Below are positions 12,244-22,800 of a stretch of DNA of 64,000 nucleotides, piece by piece. The position numbers were made by a program, and so were the translations under genes. The number at the start of each line of letters is the position of its first letter. Position 1 is the first letter of the stretch. Source of the stretch: Eopsaltria australis. Taxonomy: Eukaryota; Chordata; Aves; Passeriformes; Petroicidae. The stretch covers positions 1-64,000 of the forward strand of contig JAVTVJ010000015.1 in the NCBI GenBank assembly GCA_034509425.1, written 5' to 3'. A model generated the notes under the pieces. It was not told the DNA's origin and ran no database searches. It worked only from the letters and a program-made list of their open reading frames with translations.

Positions 12244-15200
12244 TCACGAAAAGAAATGCAGTATGACAGGGATGGCCAGACGTGACTTCCTGTGTATACA
12301 AATACCAGAATCTAATTATGCTTTCAGTTAACAAGCAAAGGAACACTTGGGGCATAACCTTAAAGCTCTTTTTTCCCTGGCCACTTATCGACATGTCCAA
12401 ACACTGTACTGGGCATTTGCAAGCTGAATATGGAGGGCTAATCTTGAATTTCTGTCTCTTACAGATGCTTTCCTAATTTTGTTTTTCAGAGTAGGAGTTT
12501 GCCCTTAGTCTCACTCGTCTCTTGGTCTTGTACTACAGCCTTTTCAGAATCCTACAGACTTGTAATCTATTTTGAAGGCAGTTTGGAGCAATTCTTCACT
12601 AGATTTTGCTCTAGTAGCCCAAAAGCTAAACCAATAGAAGGCCAAAAGGGCATTTTATTCAGGAGTCTGCTTTGTGGTCTTTGTGTGCTCCTGTCTGCCT
12701 TCAGGTGATATTTCCTTCACAGGCATGGCAAATGAATGGTGTGTCTGCTTGCCTCCCTGGTAACCCCAGCTTTCAGTAGTCCCTCACTCAGTACATGGGC
12801 TTTTTCCCATGCTTGGTTCCCATAGCTGTGAATTTAAACTTTGAGATCTGCAGCATCCAGTATTGTGGCTCTCTGGGAAGGCCTATCAAACTCATCCTTA
12901 TTTACTAAATACTGTCAGTCAAAGGGAGCATTACAGATACTTTGAACTTGGAGACAGATTGCAGGAGGCAGCTGTTCATATCTATGTAGATGTTTTATAT
13001 GCTTTTTAACAAGGCAGCTGAATCCTCTACAAATAAACAGACTCTTTTTTTAGCAGCGCTTTAACCCTTATCCTGCACGAAGAATTTATTTTAAAAGCTT
13101 GACTTTTTTTGCATATATTGATTTTTGCAACTCTGATGGTTAGAGCAACCCTTCAAAAAACCTGGCACACAACCATAGATTGACTATAGGTAGCGACAAT
13201 TCCAAATCATCAGTTCCCCCCCCCCCCCCCCCCCCATTTTTTGTATTTTTGTATAGAAGTTATCTTGCAGAATACAAATCATCAATTTCCCAGGATTAAA
13301 ATCTTGAGTTTTTGAGTTCCTCAGAGCATTTCTTTTGCGATGAAGTAAGAGGCTAAGTCTGCAGGTAAAGTCACCACCACAATGGCAAGGAATGAACAGA
13401 AAATAGCTGCATTTGGCAACACACTGGATCATGTTCCACTTAGGTTTTTGAGTACTTTACAGAAGCCATTCAGTCTTCAATAAATTCAGCGTTTAGAAAG
13501 ATAACTGTCAACCTTCAGGCACTTTTACAGAAACCTGTATGGCAGCAGAGAACATGCTAGAAACGCTTGCCATTCTTAGTTCTGTAGAAGGCTGTGTGTC
13601 TAGTGAGAACAAATGAAGATTTCTTGTAACAGCAGTCTGAATTTTCTTTACTGAGAATTCAGCTCCAAGCTGAACTCCAGGCGAATCACAGGGCAAAAAT
13701 GTTAATTTCCTCTATCAGCCTTCCCAGTGGCAATTTTTCTCCTTGGAAGGATATTCTACAAGTACTGATTAATTTGAAGAACACCAAAACTGTTAAGATT
13801 AAGCAAACAAGATCAGACTAGATGCTGATTAAACTTGTATAGAAACCTTAGGAGTAGTGAATTGTCTGGAGGGTTTTTCTTAACTACTAGATATAAATAA
13901 AAATTCTCTACTGACTTACATAGGTTTGTTGAAGCAAAGGAATTTGAAACAACCTCATTAGGTATGTTATCTATAAAAACATCAATATTGACTAATTTGG
14001 GGAATGAAACAAACAAATACATCAAGACTAGCCCTAGATTATTTCTGTCTGATGGAGTAAGACACAGTAAAAATTATTATTAGCACCATGCTTAACATTG
14101 CATGTAATCACTAGATACAGCCTTGTGCAATGATATTCAGGCAACTTTCCAATCCTTTGCTCTGGAAACATTCTTATAAACGCCATTCAAAGGAACAAAA
14201 CATGGATTGGAAAAGGAGTATTTCTGAGTTGATGTGGACTTGACAAATTCTCAGTACCCTGAACTAATAAAACCACATTTATCTTACCATCTGACTGCTA
14301 AAAATATGTCTCTGTCAGACCTGAATATCATCTCCTCTGTTAATGGACGATGTACTCAGCAGTGAATAGAGCTTTATGATCCTCGCATGGTTTGCACAGC
14401 AGAAAATCTGTTAGCAGAGTTTCCTGAGTAACACTGTTCATTCATGTAATGTTCAACTCCTGTAAAGCATGTCAGAGAGACAGGCAAGGAATGTGAAAGG
14501 AGCCTTGGTAATGGTGCGGTGTTGTGAGATTTGTGATATGCAGTTTTTAATTTCCCCTCTCTATTGGACCTGAAACCTGTAGTCACACTCACCAGTTTCC
14601 CAGGTCTAATACAATAAATAGACACTAAACTGTGAAAAAATGCACTGAATTGCTCGTAAAAATCAGGTTTTGGAACAAAGGCATATTTAAAGAAATAAGT
14701 TTGCTAGAAACTTATTGTCTGTATTTCCAGGTTTTGGGAGGGGTTGCAGTTTTAATTGGAAAGATCATGGCAACTCTTTGCACTGTAGGAGCAGGTGCAC
14801 CCCTAAATTCCTGCCACTGATCCCCAAGCAAAGGTAGGGTACTGAAAGAGAGGTGGCTGCACATACCCTCTCAAGCCCAGAAAGTGGCAAGAAACCTGAG
14901 ATAAAGTTTTGCCCAATGCTAAGATGTTCAGAAGCCTATCATACTGTATTTTAAAACTCTTCTGGAGTCAAAAATTTTGGAAATATCTTTTTAATCAAAG
15001 AAATAAGATTTAATCTTTCATTCTTCCCCATTCTTTTCTCTCCCTGTAAAACCACATATTTTTAGTAACTGAATTTATCTGCAATCACCTATGAGGAGAC
15101 CTAGGGAGTTTTATTAAAAACAAAGTAAGGCTGGTAGCTAACACAGTATTTCTTTGCTGTGACCTTATGCATTTTTGTGTGGCTGAAGGAAGGAGCTTCT

Positions 15201-15724
15201 AAATGAAGGGTCAAATCCAGGCTACAGTGAAATCAGGATATAAGCCACACTCGTGATAATGGGACCAAAATTTTCACCAAGTCCATTCATTCTACCAAGA
15301 GCAGGAAAACTTTCCATCTAAACCATGTTTAAAACCAGAATTTTAATGGCCCACTGCCAGAAACTCTGCAGTTAATGTGGAGATTTTGCTTGCACTTGCA
15401 GAAATGTGTGTTTTCGACCTATGCTAAGGCCTAGATGACATTTATTGTCCAAGATGAAGTCCTGAAACCTTCAGAAATATTAGGTTGCTTTGAAACTCTG
15501 CGCTATTTTTTGTAATAATTTACTGCCGGGGTTGATCCCAGTGCGACAGTGAAATGCCAAAGGCCCAGGCAGGCTCTCTTAGGGCCAAACCAGCACCTCT
15601 TACCAACGAGTTACTTTGCCTTGGCTGGAAGCCAGATCGGGGTGTGCTGGCTGATGCTGACAGACCTTCATTTGCTCTGCATGATTACGGCAATTTTATT
15701 CTCAATTTTAAGTGCTGCTTTACC
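12244..15724. other. Upstream flank of AVPR1A
   Basis: Between the solo LTR and the CpG island there is AT-rich sequence with a poly-C tract and no recognised repeat or gene. The last few hundred bases may hold distal promoter elements, but no specific site can be supported. Confidence 0.6.
13216..13235. repeat. Poly-C tract, 20 bases
   Basis: Twenty consecutive C residues sit in AT-rich DNA. The length may be an assembly or polymerase-slippage value. On the opposite strand it is a G20 run able to form a quadruplex. Confidence 0.95.
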
Positions 15725-15979
15725 TGAGTGAGGGAGCTCTCCGGGAGCACCGTTCCGGCCCGAGCAGCCCTTCCTGCCGCCCCACCCTCGGGGCCCGGCG
15801 GGGCCGGGAAGGGCTGTCGGTCCCGCTCCCCGTCGGCGCAGCGCTTTCGGGGCGGAGCGGCTCCGGTCCCGTGGAGGGGCGAGCGGGCGGCGGCTGCCGG
15901 GGAAGGAGGGGGCTGGCGTCAGGCGTGGGCAGCCACTGGCGCGGGAGCTCCCGCTCGCCTCGCCTCGCCTCCCGCCGCC

Positions 15980-16085
15980 GGGGGGGATAAAGGCACCTGG
16001 CCCGGCGCTGCGGGCCAGCGGAGAGGGAAAGGCGGGCAAGAGGACGTGCGGGGGCCGGGCCGGGCCCCACCGCGCAGCCCCCACC
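15980..16085 (+). promoter_or_regulatory. AVPR1A: Probable AVPR1A core promoter and 5' UTR
   Basis: A TATA-like GATAAAGG lies at 15986-15993, after a C/G-rich stretch. A start site about 25-30 nt downstream (near 16015-16020) would give a 5' UTR of roughly 70 nt. That leader contains no ATG, and the initiator has the good context CCCACCATGC. The start site is inferred, not seen; an upstream non-coding exon cannot be excluded. Confidence 0.45.
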
Positions 16086-17094
16086 ATGCGCCTGGCCGGC
16101 GGCGCCGGGTCCCCCCGGGCCGTGCCCTCGCCCGGGAATGGCAGCCGGTGGCGGGCGGCGGAGCCCGGCGGCGGCAGCAGCCCCAGTCCCGAGGCGTGGT
16201 CGGGGTCGCCGAACGGCAGCCTGGGCGGCTGGGACCCCTTCGGGCGGGACGAGGAGCTGGCGAAGCTGGAGATCGCGGTGCTGGCCATCACCTTCGCGGT
16301 GGCGGTGGTGGGGAACGGCAGCGTGCTGCTGGCCCTGCGGCGCACGCCGCGCAAGGCGTCCCGCATGCACCTCTTCATCCGCCACCTCAGCCTGGCCGAC
16401 CTGGTGGTGGCCTTCTTCCAGGTGCTGCCCCAGCTCTGCTGGGAGGTGACCCACCGCTTCCACGGCCCCGACGGGCTCTGCCGCGTCGTCAAGCACCTGC
16501 AGGTGTTCGGCATGTTCGCCTCGGCGTACATGCTGGTGGCCATGACCGCCGACCGCTACATCGCCGTCTGCCACCCGCTGAAGACGCTGCAGCAGCCCAC
16601 GAAGCGCTCGTACGGGATGATCGCGGCGGCCTGGGCGCTCAGCCTGCTGCTCAGCACCCCGCAGTACTTCATCTTCTCCCTCAGTGAAGTGGAGCGCGGC
16701 TCGCAGGTCTACGACTGCTGGGCGCACTTCATCATGCCCTGGGGGCCCCGCGCCTACATCACTTGGATCACCGGAGGCATCTTCATCGCGCCTGTCCTCA
16801 TCCTCATCGTCTGCTACGGCTTCATCTGCTACCGCATCTGGCGCAACGCCCGGGGCAAGACGCGCCCGGGGGAGGCGGCAGCGGCGGCTGGCGGGCGGCG
16901 GGCAGCTGGTGGTGGTGGCCCGCGACGGGGGCTGCTCCTCACCCCTTGTGTCAGCAACGTCAAAACCATCTCCCGCGCCAAGATCCGCACCGTAAAGATG
17001 ACCTTCGTCATCGTCTCGGTGTACGTCGTTTGCTGGGCGCCCTTCTTCACCATCCAGATGTGGTCTGTGTGGGACCAGCGCTTCCCCTGGGTCG
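16086..17094 (+). CDS. AVPR1A: AVPR1A coding exon 1 (TM1-TM6)
   Basis: This exon encodes residues 1-336 plus the first base of codon 337. It ends at the donor GTAGGT (17095-17100). The exon is extremely GC-rich, so all reading frames on both strands are unusually open; only this frame has receptor homology. The single-intron layout with a break between TM6 and TM7 is the known architecture of vasopressin/oxytocin receptor genes. The human protein continues after TM6 with WTESENP, and the spliced product here reads WVDSENT, so the junction needs no residues added or removed. Confidence 0.95.
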
Positions 17095-19100
17095 GTAGGT
17101 GATGCCGCCGCTCGTCCCCAGCACGCGTTGGGAGCGCAGCCGGCTGTCCCGGGGCGCTGCGCAGCGCGGAGCCGGGAGTGGGGGAAACGGGGAGTGCAAG
17201 CGGAGAGCGGGACCGGGGCGCGCCCTCCCGGCCCCGGACGGGTCCCTCTCCCGCCGGGGAACAGCGGCCGAGCGCCCTTGTGGGGGGAGAAGAGACAGCC
17301 CCGGGCAGCCGCTGCCCTCGGGGCCTCCCCGCCGGCGTCGCTCGTAGTCCGGACCTGGTGGCCCCGGGAGCGGCGGCGGCCGCGGCGCTCGGTTCGGGCT
17401 GTCCCGGGAGCTGCCCGAGCGCTGCTGGCGGCGGCTGCGCCTCCGGAGGGGAGCAGCAGCCGCAGCCTCCTCATCCCGTGCAAAACGAGAGGATGGAAAC
17501 GGGAGTATTTGCTGCCGTAATTTGAACCAGCAATATTTTCGTCCTTTTGAAGCTGCCGATAAGAAAACTTTAGAAATGTTTGGTACTGTTGAGAAGCATG
17601 CACACACACATGTCGGAGCAGTTACATGAAGAGAGAACTTATTACGTCTTCTTTCCTGTATCTGCTGTCTAATAACAGGGTTGAGCACACCCGGAACCCT
17701 TCGTCTCAGCAAAGCAGCCACCTCTGAGTAGCTCCATTAGTCAAGTCACCGGTTTTAAGTAATCAGTGGCAATTTAGACTTTGGAGTTGTCTGTCCCGCT
17801 GTTAAATATGGCTGAAAAAAAATGGTGAATTTAAAAGCTATCACATAGGTAATGACAGGCAGCATGGTGTCATATATTCTGTTTCCTCATAAGGAGAGAG
17901 CAACAAATCAAAATGTTGGAATCCATGATTTCTTGATTATTTTAATATCCCCAAATTATCACTTACCATAGTGAGAGCGTTGATTGCCTCTAATATGGGA
18001 CTAAAGTCAAGCCTATAATGCAAATCTGTATGGAGAAATAAAGGCTTGCAGTAAACAAATAGATATATTTTTTTTTACTTCAAAGGAAATTAAATCTAAT
18101 TGAACAGATGGATATTTGATAAGTTTGTTTGAAGAGATTCTTTAAATCTATGGAACTGCGTAACACAATAATTATACTTCTTTGAAGATTTAATATTTAC
18201 AAAGAAAAGTCACTATTAATTGATTAGACTAAATACATATGTAGAGTATTTGATCTAAATATTAACTAGTTATTGAAGGTAGAACATCATTGTTTTTTCA
18301 TGTCATAATGCTAAGTTCCATTTTTCCCTTTAGTAAAATTTGTTCAACCTCCAAAATTCTGATTTGATAGACAATCCAGTAGTTAGTTGAGCATTCAATA
18401 GTTTTCAGCATGCAAATATATACAGCAAAATTCAGTGTTACTGAAAGCAGTGGGAATTTTACCATTGTCTCCCAGGGTCTGGGTTAAAACTTTTCAGTGT
18501 TTAAAGTAGGATTATCAACACATGGATACGCATCAGTGAAAATGTGACTAAATCATTATTTTGGATGGATTACTCCATAACTTATTTTGTCACAGCTTTT
18601 TGAAGTCTGTTCAGAGAAATTCCCATTTACTTCAATGGCAGCCTTACATAAATAAGACCTCTAACGATTAAGTTCTCATTATTCATTTCAAATGCTGCAG
18701 CTCAACATTTAGAACTCAAATATTCAGAAAAATAAATCCAATGATTAATGAAGCAATTTACTGAATTGTGCAAAAGTTCTTTTGTTGATTAAATGGCTTT
18801 CTCCCCTCCTTCCCAGATTCTGAAAACACTGCCACTACTGTCACGGCTCTGCTGGCCAGCCTGAACAGTTGCTGTAACCCATGGATCTACATGTTCTTCA
18901 GTGGGCACCTCCTCCAAGACTGCCTGCAGAGCTTCCCTTGCTGCCAAAAAATAAAGCAAACCCTGAGTAAAGAAGATTCAAACAGCAATAGCAGGAGACA
19001 GACTTCTTTCACCAACAACAGAAGCCCAACCCACAGCCTGAACACCTGGAGAGAGATGCCCCACTCCAAATCAAGCAGCTTCATCCCCATCCCAACATGA
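16086..19100 (+). CDS. AVPR1A: Arginine vasotocin/vasopressin receptor 1A (V1a-type GPCR), spliced: 16086-17094 joined to 18817-19100
   Basis: This encodes a plasma-membrane class A GPCR for vasotocin/vasopressin; the V1a family couples mainly to Gq/phospholipase C. The joined product is 430 residues (human V1a 418). Visible in order: N-glycosylation sequons N18 and N43; the pre-TM1 segment with R54, equivalent to the hormone-contacting R46 of mammalian V1a; TM1 about 61-85; TM2 with D105; Q112 and Q116; TM3 with C132, K136 and Q139; DRY at 156-158; TM4 with Q193; ECL2 C211, partner of C132; TM5 about 223-248; an Ala/Gly-rich loop 3; TM6 with CWAPF at 316-320; TM7 with NPWIY at 357-361; C378-C379 for palmitoylation; and a Ser-rich tail. 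The start is supported by the family-typical N-terminal MRL, a CACCATG context, and no other in-frame Met before residue 94. Loop 3 and the TM6 edge ([12 protein letters not shown]) fit V1a better than V1b, V2 or oxytocin receptors. In birds this gene is also called VT4. Confidence 0.96.
17095..18816 (+). other. AVPR1A: AVPR1A intron 1 (1,722 bp, phase 1)
   Basis: The donor is GTAGGT at 17095. The acceptor is a pyrimidine tract ending in CCCAG at 18812-18816. The first ~430 bp continue the CpG island; the rest is AT-rich with no recognisable repeat. The split codon G|AT restores Asp337. If retained, the frame adds Gly-Arg and stops at the TGA at 17100-17102, which would remove TM7 and the tail. 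Confidence 0.93.
18817..19100 (+). CDS. AVPR1A: AVPR1A coding exon 2 (TM7 and C-terminal tail)
   Basis: This exon encodes residues 337-430: the last extracellular loop, TM7 with NPWIY at 357-361, helix 8 with SGHLLQDC, the Cys pair 378-379, and a Ser/Thr-rich cytoplasmic tail that offers kinase/arrestin sites. The stop is TGA at 19098-19100. The tail keeps the family pattern SRRQT...NNRSPT...FIPI seen in mammalian V1a receptors, which supports the identification and an intact C-terminus. Confidence 0.95.
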
Positions 19101-19345
19101 GACAGGTCTCAGGGCAGGCAGGGCTTGCAGTCCCATCACAGTGTTTGGGAAGGTTATGGCATGGCACTTTAGGCCAGGCCAGGGCACCATCATGGTACCA
19201 AGGAATGACTAAGATGGCCGTGAGACAAAAAGTGCCACCTTCCTTGATAAGCTTGCTGCAGTGTGTAAATTATTTTCTGAAAGTTATTTAGGATTTGATC
19301 AGGAAGGTGTGGCAACAATAAAGCAATTATTTTTTTAAATAGAAT
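19101..19345 (+). other. AVPR1A: AVPR1A proximal 3' UTR with polyadenylation signal
   Basis: The first canonical AATAAA after the stop is at 19317-19322, followed within about 25 nt by a T-rich stretch. That would give a short 3' UTR of about 240 nt. AT-rich sequence continues for kilobases and contains further AATAAA/ATTAAA hexamers, so longer 3' UTR isoforms are possible. Confidence 0.5.
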
Positions 19346-19799
19346 TTATTTTAATTTTTTGTCTGTTTCTAAAATACTAGGTGCATTGTTTGCTTGCTGT
19401 TTAAAACATTAAAAACAATGGAGTTATCATGTATTGGGGTAGCTCCACTCTCTAGTGCTAATGCATAAAACTTCTCTCTATTGTCTGATGAAGTCATGGG
19501 GAAAGATGATAATATGAGCAAGGCTACAGTTTAGTCTTAGACATTAAAAGAAAGGAGTTGGGAAAACGTCTTGGCTGTCCAGATAAGGAATGTGGTTAGA
19601 CAGACCCCGAGTTGTTCGAATTCAGTTGTTCATAATGCTTCATCTTGTAAAGGTCTAGCAGTTCTCAGACTTTGAAATTTAACAACCCTTGTGAAGACAA
19701 ATCTTTTAGTGCTGTCAATGTCTGTATGTATATTGTGGGGTTTCATTTTTAGGGTGGCATTTCCTCTTCCCTTCATGTTGATGGAAGTTATACAGCATA

Positions 19800-19801
<2 letters not shown>

Positions 19802-19831
<30 letters not shown>
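19802..19831. repeat. (TG)15 microsatellite
   Basis: Thirty uninterrupted bases of TG repeat lie about 0.7 kb downstream of the AVPR1A stop codon, inside a possible extended 3' UTR or immediate flank. Uninterrupted dinucleotide runs of this length are usually polymorphic. Confidence 0.97.
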
Positions 19832-19832
<1 letters not shown>

Positions 19833-22800
19833 TGTTACACCTGATTTCATTTTTTTAAACTAACTTAAAAATATATTGATAAATAAGTATGATATGCTAT
19901 GACTAGCTCAGCACTGTTACAAACAGTTTCACCAAGAAAACTCATAATCAATACCAGAACCACTTGCTTTATGGGTAGGAATGCCATCTTTTCTTTTTTA
20001 ATTCGCTAAGACTTGTAGGATCAAGCCACATTGATTGATTATTAAGCAAACAGCCTCATGAGCTCAGGAGAGTATAGCCATTTGGTAAGAGCTGTAGAGC
20101 CAGTATATTTCAAGACACAGATCTGAGAATAAAACTTGTAAGTCTTCGGAGAACATATAAAAATTGTCAATGTTGTAGGCTTGTCTTCTATTATTATTTT
20201 TATTGCCAGCTCATAACAGTATAGTCTTACAAATTGTCAACAAACTGCAATAAAAAGTCATCACTACACATTTGCTAATTACAAAGCATTCAAGGTGTGC
20301 TTGTTTTCAATACAATGCATGCTGAGTTGACTGTAGTTCATTTATATGGTAAATAATCCCATTACATCTTTCCTTGGAGCCTGTCTCTTACATTGAGGTT
20401 GGGTTTTGAAGCTCCTTTAGTAAGTTTTGCTGAGTTGTTAGGTCTTGAGAATCTCTTTGAGAAGTACCTCTGTCAGTCTGCTCTGTTTCCCTGAGCTTGC
20501 TGGATCGTGAAATGCAGGTGTGCCCGTGGCCCCCTGCAGGACTGCTGGCACAGTCCCAGCTGGCTGCTGGAGCAGTAGCACACGAGTGTGGCTGCACAAC
20601 GTGCATGCAAGGAGGTTTCTGTCTTTCCCACCAAAACCTAACAGGCAAGATTGCTTTTCTAATTGCTTGAGAAGATTGCATGTGGCTTTCACTGAGGATA
20701 GTACCCATGCCTGGCCCAATAATGGCAGCAGAAATTAATAAAGTTAGATACAGAATAAGATCATATTAAGCCACTCCAGATACTCCCCATTGACTATTTT
20801 GGGCAAATAACAGGGAATATTATAACTGAAAGAATTTTTTTTTGTCACTAAAGATAATCTTGGCTCCATTATCTTCTTTCCTTGTGTTTGCTGTTGCTCA
20901 AAGCACTAGAATCCACAGGACTGTGTGGTGGGATGGCTTATATTTAACAGACTATCTCTTTTGTCCACCTTTAATATACAAATGTAACTACAGCTCTCAC
21001 CAGCTCTGGACGAAGGTTTGTAAACCTGAAGTTATATTTTAGTCCAAAAAATGCATGCAATGATGTTGTGTGTGTGTTTGTGCACATCATGTGTTCTGTG
21101 TTTATTTTGCAAGTAGGTAATTCACAGTTATTGAAGTTGTGAGTGTTTCAAATTAAGTACACCATCCTTTGCCTAGTTTTCTGTTTGTGCTACTGCTTTC
21201 TTTGTACATGAAATCTGTATTAAAAAGCAATTAGCTGTACTAACAGGATTTTCATGTTTGCATAACTGAATTGTTTTTCTCTTACACTTCACATTCAAAC
21301 AGAAAGGATAATGAAAAAATGTGTGGAGAATAATGTTGATAATGAAAATGAGCTGGGTAATGACCAGTATATGTATTAAAGCAAATGGATCCGAACCATA
21401 AATTTAGGTTTTTTCAGACACATTACAAAATCTTTCACTAGGCTTACACTAGGGTCTTGTCAGCATAAATTTCCCCTGTGAGTGTTCTACAGTTTCTGTA
21501 ATTAAACTGATAACACAATTTATCAATATTTGGTTTCCAGATATTTTTTGTAAATACTGAATTTTTCACATAATTGTAATGTTGGAGGATACAGCCAATA
21601 TTTTTATTTGTTCATTTGTGGAGATGTTTTTTTTTTTTTTAAAAGCTGCTTTGGGTTATCATGAGGGTGCCCTAATGGAAACAGAAGGAAACCAAAAATT
21701 GTGAAACTTTTGCAAGTTTAAAACATGGAAACTTGCTCTAATAAACCTGCATGTTTGTTTGATCAGAAGCATTTTGGGTTTTTTGCTTGTCTAGATTTTG
21801 GAGGGCCAGAAATGTATTTGGTAATACTAAATATATTTTATTTCAAAATGTCTTCATTAATTTTAATAAGTTGTTTCCATGAAAAAACTTTAAGCTGTGA
21901 GCAAAACTAAAATGTTTTTCTATTGTACATAGTGCATGAAGGACACAAGCAGAGAAGGAATGTGCAATCAGCTTTCCACTATATGCTGCTAGCATTGTTA
22001 AAACATGTAACTGAGCACTTATTCATATTCTAGAGGGGATATTTTTGTTTTAAATACTTGTCTTCTAATGTAAAACATGATTGAATGGATGAACCTGTAC
22101 TCTGTTGTTTGTACTTGTGTTACTAGAATTCAAGCATTTTAAATTCAGTTAGATGGCAAAAGTAGAGATGATGCAGAAGATGGAAAGGACTTTGTTCATT
22201 TACATAAGAAACCTAAGTTGCCAAAAAGCTTCTTTTATTTTTAAATTTGCAGGCAAATATATTGTTGGCTCAGGAAAATAAAAACCAAAACAAAAAAGTT
22301 GAGTTTTTCCCCACATTTATTACCACATCAAGACCAAAACCTACAAGAAGACACAAATTCATGTGTGCCCAGTACTTCAAAGACAAAGTTTTTTGTCTGC
22401 AGAAAATTTTATAGCCAGTTCCAAATTGTCCAGATTGAAGGACCTTGCTAAAGTGCATGCATGCTCCTTTCCAACCCATGCGTATGGAAACCAGGGCAGA
22501 AGAAGGAAAGACCCTGAAGAGCTGGATGTTGTCCTAGGGCAGATAATGGTGACTCAGTTTTGGGAAGTGAACACAGATCTTACAGTGGAGCTACTGCTGA
22601 AATAAGTTACTTGTTGCATAAAAAAACTCTCTTACAGAGCTCTCCCAGGCTGAGTTCCCCACCTACAAAAAGGGCTAATCAAATACAGCATCCTCTTCTA
22701 AAAAAGTGTCTGCACAAGTTTCAGTTGTACTGTCTCTTGTGTACGTGGAAGACTGGGGAGGCAGAAAGGCACTAATTGAAGCTGTAGTTACTCTTACAAG

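Larger units (their letters stand above)
15725..17525. other. CpG island over AVPR1A promoter, exon 1 and early intron
   Basis: Base composition changes abruptly near 15725 from AT-rich flank to very GC- and CpG-rich sequence and falls back near 17525. The island spans about 360 bp upstream of the start codon, all of exon 1 and about 430 bp of intron. This explains the long spurious open frames on both strands here. The limits are by eye. Confidence 0.85.

Noticed and set aside
15720..17609. 629-codon open frame on the minus strand across AVPR1A exon 1
   Set aside because: It is antisense to the real exon in extremely GC-rich DNA, where stop codons are scarce in every frame. Its product is Arg/Ala/Gly/Pro-rich with no domain, and other frames (15728-16687 +, 15668-16543 -) are open for the same reason.
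19612..19625. GTTGTTCGAATTC, resembling a tRNA B box
   Set aside because: There is no matching A box, acceptor stem or cloverleaf in the surrounding 90 bases.
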